20,000 nucleotides of DNA from Flammeovirgaceae bacterium (GCA_016712035.1 JADJRT010000003.1:1-20000), one strand, 5' to 3'; positions 8,203 through 18,599 are shown, counted from the stretch's first letter. Numbers and translations are program-made. Notes: generated from the letters alone by a model not told the origin.

Positions 8203-9429
8203 TTAAGAGTCCTTCTCCACAAAATTCAAATCTCTTCCAAATGTCTCATCAATCAGGCGCAAAGCCCAAAAAGCTATGATAATTGTAAAAACACCTAAAA
8301 TCAAAGCCCCTTCTAAAATTCCAAAACTTTCTCTGAGATATTTAAACATAATGGTGAGCGGAATAACAGTACCTCTGATAAAGTTAGGAACTGTAGTTGC
8401 TACTGTTGATCTTAAATTAGTACCAAATTGCTCGGCTGCAATGGTAACAAACAAGGCCCAATAGCCAACGCCAAAGCCCAACAAGAAGCATCCAACATAA
8501 AACCCTGCGGCACTTTCAAATGGCCAATACAAAAATGTTATAACGAATGCGAGCGTCAATAAAATAAAAACAAATACTGTTTTTTTTCGCGATCGAATGA
8601 TCTGACTGGTTATGCCACTTAACATGTCGCCTCCGGCCAAACCAATATAACTGAACATAACCGCATCGCCTGCTACAATGCCATCAATATTCATTGCTTT
8701 CGCAAATTCAGGAGAAAACGTGATCAGAATGCCAATCACATACCAAATGGGTAAGCCAATTAAAATGCATCCAATGAACTTTATAAATCTTTCCTTTTGA
8801 TTGAAAAGCTGAAAGAAATTTCCACGCGCAACGCCTTGTTCTTTTATCTTTAAAAAGATGCCGGATTCAAAAACACTTACTCTGGCTACCAGGAGTATTA
8901 AACCCAAGCCACCTCCAATAAAATAAGCAACCTGCCAATCAAAAATTTTGGCAACATAATTAGCCAGCACGGCTCCTAATAGTCCAACGGTAGCCACCAG
9001 GGTTGTACCATATCCGCGCAGCTTTGTTGGCAACGATTCTGAAACCAGCGTTATTCCTGCGCCTAACTCACCTGCCAAACCAATACCGGCAATAAATCTT
9101 AGTAAGGCATATTGATTTACCGTGGTAGCAAACCCATTAGCAATATTGGCAAGAGAATAGAGCAAAATAGAACCAAACAAAACCGACAGCCTGCCACGTT
9201 TATCCCCCATAATACCCCATAGAATACCGCCCACTAATAAGCCAGCCATTTGGACCCTAATAAGAAACTCTCCCTGCGTTAACATATCAGCGTCAGAAAC
9301 ACCCATCGATCGCAAACTTGGAATGCGCACAATACTAAAAAGCAACAGATCGTAGATATCCACAAAATATCCAAGAGCGGCTACAATTACCGGTATACTA
9401 AAGAGCTGTTTGTAACTATTGGAATTCAT
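8203..9429 (-). CDS. MFS transporter, metabolite:H+ symporter-like
   Basis: Intact 408-residue inner-membrane protein with about 12 hydrophobic segments. The loop after helix 2 carries the MFS motif A core GDKRGR (75-80). Helix 1 holds Asp24 and Asp27 (YFVDIYDLLLF), and helix 4 reads RFIAGIGLAGELGAG followed by LVSESLP, the pattern of the sugar/organic-acid:proton symporters of the ShiA/AAHS/ProP type. The substrate cannot be read from the sequence; a carboxylate or a compatible solute would fit the family, but this is inference. The gene lies 133 bp upstream of the histidine kinase on the same strand; whether they share a transcript is unclear. A 143-bp divergent region separates it from the beta-propeller gene. 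I saw no good promoter match there. Confidence 0.88.
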   Translation of the reverse strand: MNSNSYKQLFSIPVIVAALGYFVDIYDLLLFSIVRIPSLRSMGVSDADMLTQGEFLIRVQMAGLLVGGILWGIMGDKRGRLSVLFGSILLYSLANIANGFATTVNQYALLRFIAGIGLAGELGAGITLVSESLPTKLRGYGTTLVATVGLLGAVLANYVAKIFDWQVAYFIGGGLGLILLVARVSVFESGIFLKIKEQGVARGNFFQLFNQKERFIKFIGCILIGLPIWYVIGILITFSPEFAKAMNIDGIVAGDAVMFSYIGLAGGDMLSGITSQIIRSRKKTVFVFILLTLAFVITFLYWPFESAAGFYVGCFLLGFGVGYWALFVTIAAEQFGTNLRSTVATTVPNFIRGTVIPLTIMFKYLRESFGILEGALILGVFTIIIAFWALRLIDETFGRDLNFVEKDS

Positions 9430-9572
9430 TCTTGCAATTTTCCTTCAAAATAGGTGAGTTTTGCCAAAATCCAATCCCACCTGTCATTTGTCTCATTGTC
9501 CACTAATAAAAAAAGCAATGGAACTTTGACCTAATAGAAGTAAACTCGCTGCTATAAATCAAAATTTAATCT

Positions 9573-12500
9573 ATGAAGAAGCTTATCATCCTGTTCTTAT
9601 CATTTTCTGGTTGTTGGCCAGGGCTATTCGCGCAAAAGAAAGGCGCACCAGCCCCAGCAAAATCCTCAATTACGTATGACGAAAAACTTTACAACGCGCT
9701 AGAGTGGCGGTATTGGACCCTACCGTGGCGGTCGGGCCGATGCCGTTACCGGAGTTCCTGGCAAACCAAATCTTTCCTACTTTGGTGCAACAGGTGGTGG
9801 TGTTTGGCGCACAACAGATGCAGGCAATAGCTGGGAAAATATTTCCGATGGCTATTTTGGAAGTTCCATTGGCGCCATTGCGGTTAGCGAATGGGATAAC
9901 AACGTTATATATGTTGGACAGGGAGAAGTTACTGTAAGGGGGAATGTCTCTTATGGTCATGGCATGTATAAATCTACGGATGCCGGTAAAACGTGGGCCT
10001 TTAGTGGTTTAAAAGATTCAAAGCATGTATCACGCATTCGCATCCATCCAAAAAATCCTGACCTGGTATATGCCGCGGTGTTAGGCGATCTTTTTAAAAC
10101 ATCTGAAGAACGGGGTGTCTATCGCTCCGAAGATGGTGGAAAAAATTGGAAGAAGGTTTTATTCGCTAATGCGGATGCCGGAGCCATTGATTTAAGTATG
10201 GATCCTAACAATCCACGCATCCTTTACGCTTCAACCTGGAGAATAAGAAGAACGCCTTACAGTCTTGAAAGTGGTGGCGAAGGTTCTGCCCTTTGGAAAA
10301 GCACGAACGGTGGCGACAGCTGGACAAACATTTCAAAAAATGAAGGCTTGCCACAAGGCATTTGGGGAATCTCTGGTGTTTCTGTTTCGCCAGTAAATTC
10401 AAATCGCATTTATGCAATCATTGAAAATGACAATGGCGGAGTGTATCGTTCGGATGATGCCGGAACAACCTGGCGTAAAATGAATGAAGATCGCAATCTG
10501 CGTCAACGGGCGTGGTATTATTCGCGCATTTATGCTGATACAAAAGATGAAGACATGGTGTACGTTATGAACGTATCATACCACAAATCAAAAGATGGCG
10601 GAAAAACCTTTACATCATATAACGCACCCCATGGCGATCATCATGATCTTTGGATTGCACCCGAAGATAATCAGCGGATGGTTATTGCCGATGATGGTGG
10701 CGCCCAGGTATCTTTCGATGCAGGAGAAAACTGGACAACTTATCACAACCAGCCAACAGCCCAATACTATCGGGTTACTACAGACAATCATTTTCCGTAT
10801 CGGATTTATGGAGCTCAACAAGATAACTCCACGCAACGCATAGCCCATCGCACCGATGGCTATTCCATTGGCGAGCGCGATTGGGAACCCATAGCGGGTG
10901 GCGAGAGTGGCCATATCGCAATTGACCCCACCAACAACGATGTTGTATTTGGTGGCAGCTATGATGGATTTCTTACACGCAAAAATCACATCACAGGCGA
11001 AGAACGCAGCATCAATGCCTGGCCCGACAACCCAATGGGCCATGGTGCAGAAGGTGCCAAGTATCGGTTCCAATGGAACTTCCCGATTTTCTTTTCACCG
11101 CACGATAGTAAGAAAATGTATGTAGCCTCTCAGAATTTACATGTAACCTATAATGGAGGCGAGAGCTGGGAAATAATCAGTCCCGATTTAACCCGTAACG
11201 ATCCCACCAAAATGGGTTCATCGGGTGGCCCTATTACGAAAGATAATACCAGCGTAGAATACTATTGTACAATCTTCGCAGTGGCTGAATCTCCCTATGA
11301 AAAGATTTAATTCTGGCTGGATCAGATGACGGTCTTATCCATATCACACGCGATGGTGGAAAAAATGGGACAATGTAACTTCCTCTGTTATCCCACAATG
11401 GACAATGATTAACAGTATTGAGTTTGATCCCTTTGTAAAAGGTGGCGCTTATGTGGCCGCTACTAGTTACAAAGCAGGCGACTATCGGCCATACCTTTTC
11501 AAAACTAAGGACTACGGAAAGACCTGGACCAAAATAACCGATGGTATCGACCCAGGTCATTTTACACGTGTTGTTAGAGCCGATCCTAAGCGCGAAGGGT
11601 TGCTCTATGCAGGCACCGAATTTGGTATGTATATATCTTTTGATGATGGTGGAAGTTGGAAACCATTTCAACTTAACCTACCCATTGTTCCCGTAACTGA
11701 TCTCACGATAAAGAATGATAATCTTATTGTTGCAACACAAGGCCGGAGCTTTTGGTTGATTGATGATATTACTCCGTTGCACCAATTAAATGAAACTGTC
11801 GCAAAAAGTGATATACATCTTTTTAAGCCCATGCCAAGCTATCGCATGAATGGTGCGCAGGCGGGTCGCAGAGGCCAACCAAAAAATGAAGGAACCAATC
11901 ATCCGAATGGCGTGATGATTCACTACTTCCTAAAAGATACCACCAAGACAGTTGCCTCGTTAGAGATACTGGAAAAAAGTGGAACGCTAATAAAGAAGTT
12001 TGCCACTAAGCCTGATAAAAAGCAAATGAAGAAGATCGAAAATTAAGCCAGGCATGAACAAATTTAATTGGAACATGCGGTATGCTAATGCCGAAGGTTT
12101 CGATGGCTTGATTATGTGGGGGGGATCGCTAACAGGACCTAAAGCAGTTCCAGGAATATACAAAGCAAAACTCACCGTGAATGGTAAGGCAACTGAAACT
12201 GAATTTGAAATCGTTAAAGATCCTCGATCAAGCGGAACAGTAGCTGATATCAAAGAACAGTTCGACTTCTCTATCGCTGTGCGCGATAAACTGACCGAAA
12301 CTCATAAAGCGATAAAGAAAATTCGCGCTGCCCGCGAACAAATCAATCGGGTAACCGAACCAATGAAAGGGAAAGCAGACATGAAAGAGGTGACTGACTT
12401 GGCTAAATCGATTTTGGATGATATGAAGAGCGTTGAAGAAGCCTTGTATCAAACCAAAAATCGCAGCGGTCAGGATCCACTCAATTACCCGGTTCGACTA

Positions 12501-12707
12501 AACAACAAACTGGCCGCAGCAGGCTCTGAGGTTGATGGTGGTGATTACAAACCAACGGAACAGGCAAAGGCTGTGAGCAAGGAAATAACCGAGAAGATTG
12601 ATATTCAATTAAATCAACTAAATAAAGTGATGACCGAAAAGTTACCTCGCTTTAATGAATTAGTGAAGCAGAAGCAAATAAGTGCTGTAACAATAGATTT
12701 GTTATAA
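9573..12707 (+). CDS. Secreted BNR/VPS10 (sortilin)-type beta-propeller 'glycosyl hydrolase' family protein, frameshifted in this sequence
   Basis: A single ~1045-residue gene broken into five pieces. A signal peptide (MKKLIILFLSFSGCWPGLFA) is followed by EWRY[I]GPYRGGRADAV and eleven Asp-box motifs of the S-x-D-x-G-x-x-W type (e.g. STDAGKTW, SEDGGKNW, STNGGDSW, SDDAGTTW, SKDGGKTF, SFDAGENW, TRDGGKKW, SFDDGGSW), which build one or two beta-propellers. The C-terminal part has GMNKFNWNMRY, GPKAVPGIY and KDPRSSGT, then a charged helical tail. Breaks: near 9716 (two bases lost between CGGTAT and TGGACC); A4 at 11300-11303 (five expected); A6 at 11360-11365 (seven expected); A4 at 12039-12042 (three expected). 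Three of the four are A-run length changes, so the gene is probably intact in the organism. Such proteins are often annotated as glycosyl hydrolases, but no catalytic residues are evident and the function is unproven. Confidence 0.85.
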
Positions 12708-12724
12708 AGAACAAAATCAAGTAC

Positions 12725-12749
12725 AAAAAGGGAGCTAGCTCCCTTTTTT
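12725..12749 (+). terminator. Rho-independent, probably bidirectional terminator
   Basis: Perfect 12-bp inverted repeat (12725-12736 with 12737-12748): AAAAAGGGAGCT mirrored as AGCTCCCTTTTT, followed by one more T. The GC-rich core with A and T flanks works on both strands, so it can end the beta-propeller transcript (stop at 12707) and the converging OmpA/PLDc_N transcript. The PLDc_N stop codon lies inside the stem. Confidence 0.85.
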
Positions 12750-12912
12750 ATTTCCTTCCATTATAAAATAAAGAATGGGACCCAGTACAGGCAAAAAAAA
12801 CTACAGCAATAATCCAGAGTATCTTCTTCTCCACATCTTTATTACTTCTAATGATTTCTAGAACAACAACCACGTCAATTAGCAGTATTAAAAAAGCTAT
12901 TAGCCTTGCCAT
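12735..12912 (-). CDS. Small PLDc_N-domain membrane protein (one-base frameshift in a T run)
   Basis: A short gene starting at ATG 12912, six bases after the OmpA-family stop. It reads MARLIAFLILLIDVVVVLEI, then IRSNKDVEKKILWIIAVV, and then hits a run of eight T (plus-strand A8 at 12793-12800). Removing one base restores FLPVLGPILYFIMEGNKKGS and a stop at 12737-12735, giving 58 residues. The combination of ID on the first helix, a KKILW junction and LPxLGPILYF on the second is the signature of the phospholipase D N-terminal (PLDc_N) family: two membrane helices without the catalytic HKD domains. As read, the ORF instead ends early after FFACTGSHS. Its role is unknown. Being in an operon with OmpA suggests an envelope function. 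Confidence 0.72.
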
Positions 12913-12918
12913 ATTGGT

Positions 12919-13787
12919 TTAGTTTGATTCCAACAATTTGAAAAGTTCATCCAGATTGGGTGTAATGATGATCTCGGTTCTCCGGTTCTTTTGCTTATTC
13001 TGTGGAGAATCATTTGGCGCTAAGGGTGAATATTCGCCTTTGCCTGAAGCTGTAATTTGTTTTGGCGACAATCCAGCATCGGTAAGAATTTTAGTAATCG
13101 ATGTTGCGCGCATTACACTCAAATCCCAATTGTCTTGCATGTAGGTAGATTTTTTTGAGACAGGCACATTGTCCGTGTGTCCTTCAATGGTAATCTGAAT
13201 ATCCTTTTGGTCCTTAATCGCCTTGGCCAGTTGCTGCAATGCTCCAACGCCCTTGTTATCCACTACAATACTCCCCGATCCAAAGAGAAGTTGCTCAGCG
13301 AGCGAAACATAAACTTTTCCGTTTTTCACTTTTACAGTCAAGTCACTCTCCTTAAAATTCAATAAGGCATTAGTAATCCGGTCCTTTAAATCTTTAACAG
13401 CACGATCTTTATTGGCCAAAATATTTTCAAGTTCTTTTACTTTCTTTTCACGTTCTACCAAACTATTACTTAACGAATCATTCAATTTATGCGTGCGCTC
13501 TAAACTTTCTTGTATTGCCAGTAACTGATCCTGCTGTTGGGCCATATCTTCTTACTGGTGGTTCGATAGGATTGGTTGAGATCAGCCGTGTCTTGTTTCA
13601 ATTTGTTTAACGTTTCATTGAGGGAAGTGATTGATTCATTTGCCTTATCCAGTTGTTTCGCTTTATCTGCCAACTCACCCTCAGTCTTTATTTTCTGGGC
13701 CAGCACATCGTCATACTTCTTCTTGGTCACAATACAAGACGAAAAAAGTAACGAGCATGTCAAAAATAGTAGTATGTTTATTCTCAT
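12919..13787 (-). CDS. OmpA-family peptidoglycan-binding lipoprotein (one frameshift)
   Basis: About 289 residues. The lipoprotein signal peptide MRINILLFLTCSLLFSSC has the lipobox LFSSC with lipidated Cys18. A long coiled coil follows (roughly residues 25-150, e.g. DKAKQLDKANESITSLNETL and LVEREKKVKELENILANK). The C-terminal OmpA-like domain shows LLFGSGS, ITIEGHTDNVPV, NWDLSVMRA, ITASGKGEYSPLAPN and KQKNRRTEIIITP, including the Asp and Arg that normally hold diaminopimelate of peptidoglycan. The frame slips near 13548, between TTSKK and MAQQQDQL, where one base is missing; the pieces otherwise fit together. It probably anchors the outer membrane to the cell wall. It is the first gene of a two-gene unit with the PLDc_N protein and is divergent from the dienoyl-CoA reductase (109-bp gap). 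Confidence 0.9.
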
Positions 13788-13896
13788 AGTTTAAAAAATT
13801 ATGCCTGTAAATATCTAAAATAAAATTCAATTCTTACTTTCGTAGGATACCGAATCGAGATTATCATAATATCCAACTCACCAAACTACATACGTA

Positions 13897-14751
13897 ATGG
13901 AAGGCATGCTTAAATCAGGATCTTTAAAAGGGAAGACTATTATTATTACCGGAGGTGGCACGGGGCTCGGCAAGTCTATGGGTAAATATATGCTTGAGCT
14001 TGGCGCGAACCTGGTCATTACGAGTCGAAAGAAGGATGTATTAGAAAAAACTGCTAACGAACTTAAATCTCAAACCGGTGGAAGGGTTCTTCCTGTTGTG
14101 TGTGATGTTCGTAAGTATGAAGAGATCGTTAATGTGATCAAAGAGACGGAGAATGAATTTGGTCAGATTCATGGAGTTCTCAATAATGCAGCCGGAAACT
14201 TTATCAGCCCCACCGAGCGTCTGTCTCATCGAGCCTTTGATATCATTGTGGACATCGTTCTTAAAGGAACCTATTACATGACGTTGGCCGTTGGTAAAAA
14301 TTGGATCGAAAAAAAACAGCCTGGCACTTTTCTTAACATCGTTACCACGTACGCGTGGACTGGCTCTGGGTATGTGGTACCATCCGCGTGTAGTAAGGCG
14401 GGCGTCTTAGCACTCACACGATCGCTGGCTGTTGAATGGGCTAAATATAAAATTCGCAGTAATGCCATTGCCCCCGGACCATTTCCTACCGAAGGCGCCT
14501 GGAGCCGGTTACTTCCGGGCGAACTTGTGGAGAAGTTTGATCCTGCTGCGCGTATTCCTTTAAAACGTGTAGGCGAGCATCAGGAGTTGGCAAATTTGGC
14601 TGCTTACCTCATGTCCGATTATTCAGCGTACATTAATGGCGAGGTAATTACAATTGATGGTGGCGAATGGTTAAGAAACGGTGGCGAGTTTAGTCACTTG
14701 GAAGCAATCCCAGAAAAGATGTGGGATGCTTTAGAGAAAACAAGAAAATAG
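13897..14751 (+). CDS. 2,4-dienoyl-CoA reductase-type short-chain dehydrogenase
   Basis: Intact 284-residue SDR. The Rossmann motif TGGGTGLG (18-25) binds the nucleotide, and NNAAGNFISPTERLS (96-110) is diagnostic of the DECR branch. It lacks the classical YxxxK pair. Instead it has the DECR1-like set Asn101, Tyr152, Ser163 and Lys167 in YAWTGSGYVVPSACSK, with the same spacing I recall for human DECR1 (Asn148, Tyr199, Ser210, Lys214). Other family blocks are APGPFPTEGAWSRL and, near the end, GEFSHLEAIPEKMWDALEK. It should reduce 2,4-dienoyl-CoA esters with NADPH during beta-oxidation of unsaturated fatty acids in the cytoplasm. Bacterial FadH is an unrelated flavoprotein, so that symbol is not used. 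The gene stands alone, converging on the LpxR gene 16 bp away. An alternative start three codons in (13906) is possible. Confidence 0.92.
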   Translation: MEGMLKSGSLKGKTIIITGGGTGLGKSMGKYMLELGANLVITSRKKDVLEKTANELKSQTGGRVLPVVCDVRKYEEIVNVIKETENEFGQIHGVLNNAAGNFISPTERLSHRAFDIIVDIVLKGTYYMTLAVGKNWIEKKQPGTFLNIVTTYAWTGSGYVVPSACSKAGVLALTRSLAVEWAKYKIRSNAIAPGPFPTEGAWSRLLPGELVEKFDPAARIPLKRVGEHQELANLAAYLMSDYSAYINGEVITIDGGEWLRNGGEFSHLEAIPEKMWDALEKTRK

Positions 14752-14767
14752 ATGCTATCAATTCGAT

Positions 14768-15712
14768 TTAGAATCGAGTAGAAAAACTCAGACTAACATA
14801 TTTATGCCAGAAGCCCTCTTGCATCTCTTTGCTTGCGGCATTTACACTTACTGAATAGGATACTCGATTTTTAGCATACATCAACCCTGCATTGCCGCGG
14901 GCAACCCAGGGAGTAGCACAAACAGTAAATGGACTTCGGTCATTAAACAAACTACCTTCCAGAAAAATATCAGATATAACGTAGTCTATTCCAGCTCCAC
15001 AGAAAAGAAAGAATTCTCGCTTGGCTAGATCACTTTCATAGGCTAACCGGGTATTGGAAAATATTGACTGATCAATGGAATTAAAATCAATAAAACGGAA
15101 TGTTAAATTTTGGGATATTTTATTGGACCCCGTTCCAAGAAAAAATCCCGAAGTACTAACTAGATCAAAACCTTTAATAATCGAAAAGTTTTTTTGAAAT
15201 TGAAACCTCATATTAACTACCAATTCATTGGCAATTTGTGAATCCCAACCTCTGGGTTCATTGAAGCCTGTGTTCCTATGCCACCATTGTTGCACTCTAC
15301 CTAAGCCCGTGGCCTCACCCACTAAACCTAATTCAATACCAAAGTGTGAAAGTGATTTCTTATGCTCTGAATAAATTGCCGTAGCGTCAATAAAATTAAA
15401 TCCTGCATACGGTCGATCCATATTAATAGGATTAACAAACTGCGTACGCTTGGGGGTAAAGATTTTACTACCTAACTGGAAGTTTAATATCGTTTTTGAT
15501 GTTTGGCGCTTGTCTCCATACCATTTAGGTTTCAATAATCTCCTATAGCTTAGCAGATGGCCTGCTGTGTAGTATCGATCATGGCCAAAAAATATGTCGT
15601 TATCAATCGCAAGGGCCAGCTCATTGGTTAATGTCTTTTTCTCTATGTCTTGAGATAGACCCGGAAGGAAGGCACAACTAAAATATAGGGTAATGATTGA
15701 GGCTACTTTCAT
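14768..15712 (-). CDS. LpxR-family (DUF2219) outer-membrane lipid A deacylase
   Basis: Intact. I chose ATG 15712, which gives the signal peptide MKVASIITLYFSCAFLPGLSQ; an in-frame GTG four codons upstream (15724) is less likely. The mature protein matches LpxR: DNDIFFGHDRYYTAG, NMDRPYAGF, LGLVGEATGLGRVQQWWH, GWDSQIANE, and a C-terminus ending in Phe as in outer-membrane beta-barrels. Counted from the GTG, Asn42/Asp43, Thr53 and His149 match the positions of the catalytic and calcium-binding residues of Salmonella LpxR. It would remove the 3'-acyloxyacyl chain from lipid A, altering surface charge and immune recognition. It lies 57 bp downstream of a large lipoprotein gene on the same strand, suggesting cotranscription. 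Confidence 0.87.
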   Translation of the reverse strand: MKVASIITLYFSCAFLPGLSQDIEKKTLTNELALAIDNDIFFGHDRYYTAGHLLSYRRLLKPKWYGDKRQTSKTILNFQLGSKIFTPKRTQFVNPINMDRPYAGFNFIDATAIYSEHKKSLSHFGIELGLVGEATGLGRVQQWWHRNTGFNEPRGWDSQIANELVVNMRFQFQKNFSIIKGFDLVSTSGFFLGTGSNKISQNLTFRFIDFNSIDQSIFSNTRLAYESDLAKREFFLFCGAGIDYVISDIFLEGSLFNDRSPFTVCATPWVARGNAGLMYAKNRVSYSVSVNAASKEMQEGFWHKYVSLSFSTRF

Positions 15713-15769
15713 GTTTTGAAACACAAACGTTTCTAAAGTTAGAAAAAGAAGTAGTTAAACTCAAACCTC

Positions 15770-18231
15770 TTAATTGAGAGGCGTGGATGTTAAAACATCA
15801 GAGTCAATGGAATAGACAACGAATTTCTTTCCCTTACTATCACTTCCAAAAATCGGTGCCCGGGTACTTTCTATGGGTCGGTTACCAATCAGATTGCCCA
15901 CCTGGTCGTATAGGAAAAATAACTTTTGCTCAAGATCATAAAAACAGAAGATAACTGTCTTATCCGTCAATCTAACAACAGATGGTATCAACTGGGAAGA
16001 CCCCGGATTTTGTCTTTCAATAACAAGTTGTTGCTGCTTATCAAAAATTGCGACTTTATCGGTATCCATCCGAAAAAAGAAAAAATCTGCTGATCCCGCA
16101 GCTGTTCTCCGCAATAAGAATTTCGATCCATTCCCCTTTATCAAATTTTCTTGCGATGAGCTCTTGCCATCTAAACTTTGTTTGTATACAACGCCATCCG
16201 AAGAGACATATTGAATAAAAGTGGTGGCTAAATTGGTACCCATACCCAATACGTAATCACCCAAATAGGATTTATAAGTAAGAGGGATTTTTTTCTCAAC
16301 CTCTCCTTTACGATTGACCAGATAAATAAACCCATCAACAGATAACATGAGAAAATAATCTTTGCCTCCAATTCGATAATGTTTTGGTTTATCTTTTATA
16401 CTGAATAGAAAGTGATTAGGAGACCACCCCTCTAAAGGCTTTCCATCTTTATCCAGAATATAAACGTCACTGTTAGAAGATTGGACGAGATATCTGTAAT
16501 TCCGACGCTTATCATAATCCAGCAATTCCATGGAATTTACGAGCATCAATAATTTTTTGGAAATCCTTCCACATCCCGACCTAATCGATCAATTAAGTAC
16601 AAAGACGACTGCGTAGAAATCAAATATTGTAGTTTATTGTTTTTATAATAATCAATCTGACTGATATTCTGAATCATTCCATCCAGTTGGCTTTGCCATA
16701 GTATAGCATCGGCTGGATTAAAAAGATGGATTTTAAAAGTAGAATCCTGTAGGATCACTTCACTACCTCCCGTTATATAGTTTTTAACCGCAAATCCGCG
16801 GTCTATAACATTAGGAAGTCTGTATGAAAGCTTTGATTTTATCTGGTCAGTAGATTTTTCTTCCTTGATTGGCAATGCAAGGTTCACGCTTGTGTAGAAA
16901 TGATTGTCTAATGCACTAAACTGAATACTGGCCCAGGAAAGCGGTGACAATCTTAAGGAATCTAATAATGGTTCCCATTTTTGATTTGCTATAGAAAGAG
17001 TTGGTTCCCTAAAAATTATAGAAACGTTACTCTCTTGTAATCCTCGTTGATAAAACTTCTGAAAGGTTATTGATTTACCCCAGGTGTCATCGGCTTCAAT
17101 AGCATCAATCATCAACTTAAGTTCAGTTGGTTCATTTGCCAGAAAGACAAATTTTTCTCGTTGTGTAAAATACTCGAACGATTTAATAGGAATCAACTGG
17201 TTAAAAACTTGCTCTAAGGGTTGCTTCCTTAAACTTCGGATTTCATATCCAGAATAAACCTCTTCATAAGTTCCTGAATCAAGACTAGCACCTGGTTCAT
17301 CTTCGAGAGCAACAATAGCAATATATTTTGCTTGTTCTTGATTGATTGAAAACAGCGCCACCTCACCGCCAAAATTTGAGGCCAATTTGTTGAGGCTACC
17401 TAGCTCCTTTATGAATCGTTTGGAATCAGAGACTCCATAAGAAATAAGATAATTCGAATAGTTGGGTACAAATCGTGCTATACTAGATCGGATTGCCCGC
17501 TGCCCGTTAAATACAGAGAGCCCTTGCGTATTGGCACTATCTAAAGTAAACCCACTCATTGAAACCAGGTTCGGTTCAACTTTCACATCTAGCATTGAAG
17601 ATTCAGCAAGATTCGCCAAGAAGGGTATTGTTTTTCTCAGATTAGAACCCGCTAATAGCGTGCTTGATACTTGTGAGTAATTCACGAACAGATTTCCCTC
17701 ATCTGATTTAATAGATGCAAATTGAAACAGGTCTCGGTTCTTTACTTTAAAATTTATACCATCTTTATTTTCAAATACGCGAATCGCATTTTCGATTAAA
17801 AGTACTGACTCACTCATCACGAATACTCCTTTTATATAGGCGAACGCAAATAGTATTGAATTGACTTCATCTCTAATTTCTCGTATTTCAAAACCACTAT
17901 AGAATCGACTTTTTCTTTTATGGTTACCCTGATTTAGTGTGCTATCATTGATCAATATCGAAAACTCTTTCTCTGGTATTGAATAAGAATAGAGTAAATC
18001 CGACTCATTTTTAGAGATGTTTTGCAACGAAACCGCGAAAGTTGTTGACGATACATTTAAATAAGGTATTAACAATTGCTGGGCAGTTGTTGGCACATGA
18101 ATTGTCTCGAAAACTAAAATTGAATTCTGATCAATTACATCCCAATAGGTTATCTCAGAATCATCGCAAGAGGTAAGAACACTTGCTAATAGGAAACAAA
18201 GTGAAACAAGGAAGGCACTATTTTTTTTCAC
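15770..18231 (-). CDS. Large lipoprotein of unknown function, split by a homopolymer frameshift
   Basis: Two adjacent reading frames (upstream part ending at 16546, downstream part from about 16549) that I read as one ~820-residue protein. The upstream part ends VEGFPKNY at CCAAAAAATTATTG. With seven A instead of six (T6 at 16553-16558) it continues as FPKKLLMLVNSMELLDYDKR and on to VYILDKDGKPLEGWSP. The downstream frame has no good start of its own, only TTG. A signal peptide with lipobox VLTSC points to lipidation and the cell envelope. The likely start is GTG 18231; a TTG at 18240 is also in frame. The body is beta-rich, with LYLIDRLGRDVEGFP and YILDKDGKPLEGW echoing each other like propeller blades. 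I do not recognise a named family. It lies directly upstream of the LpxR gene. Confidence 0.75.
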
Positions 18232-18291
18232 CAATCCCAAAATTACAAAATTAAAAAGATTAGGACACGTGAAAGAATATCACAAAATGAC

Positions 18292-18326
18292 AAAAAAAGA
18301 GCTCAGTATAGATATACTGAGCTCTT
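18292..18326 (-). terminator. rRNA operon terminator
   Basis: On the minus strand a perfect 13-bp stem (18326-18314 pairing with 18309-18297) with a four-base loop (18313-18310), followed by a run of T (plus-strand A7 at 18292-18298). It lies 14 bases past the end of 5S rRNA and only ~60 bp before the start of the downstream lipoprotein gene, so that gene must be transcribed from its own promoter or by read-through. Confidence 0.9.
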
Positions 18327-18339
18327 AGATAAATAAAAG

Positions 18340-18450
<111 letters not shown>

Positions 18451-18599
18451 AGACTTGCCCTGACATTCATGGTCAGGGTCTTAATGTTCCTTAGCCATAT
18501 CCATGGTCTATCGACCGTGGACTGTGGACTTTTCAATATCGTTGACAGTATTGATAAAAGAGTATTTGAAAGTTTTTAAGTAAAAGTTACGAGCACATA

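Noticed and set aside
9430..9572. TTTG at 9525-9528 as a promoter for the beta-propeller gene
   Set aside because: The best downstream box (TATAAATC at 9553) is 24 bases away and matches poorly.
10615..11073. 152-codon minus-strand ORF inside the beta-propeller gene
   Set aside because: The plus strand carries Asp-box motifs throughout; the opposite frame has no recognisable motif and is Cys/Ile-rich in a random way.
14763..14777. Hairpin TCGATT-TAG-AATCGA between the reductase and LpxR genes
   Set aside because: The six-base AT-rich stem without a T tract on either side is too weak to call a terminator.
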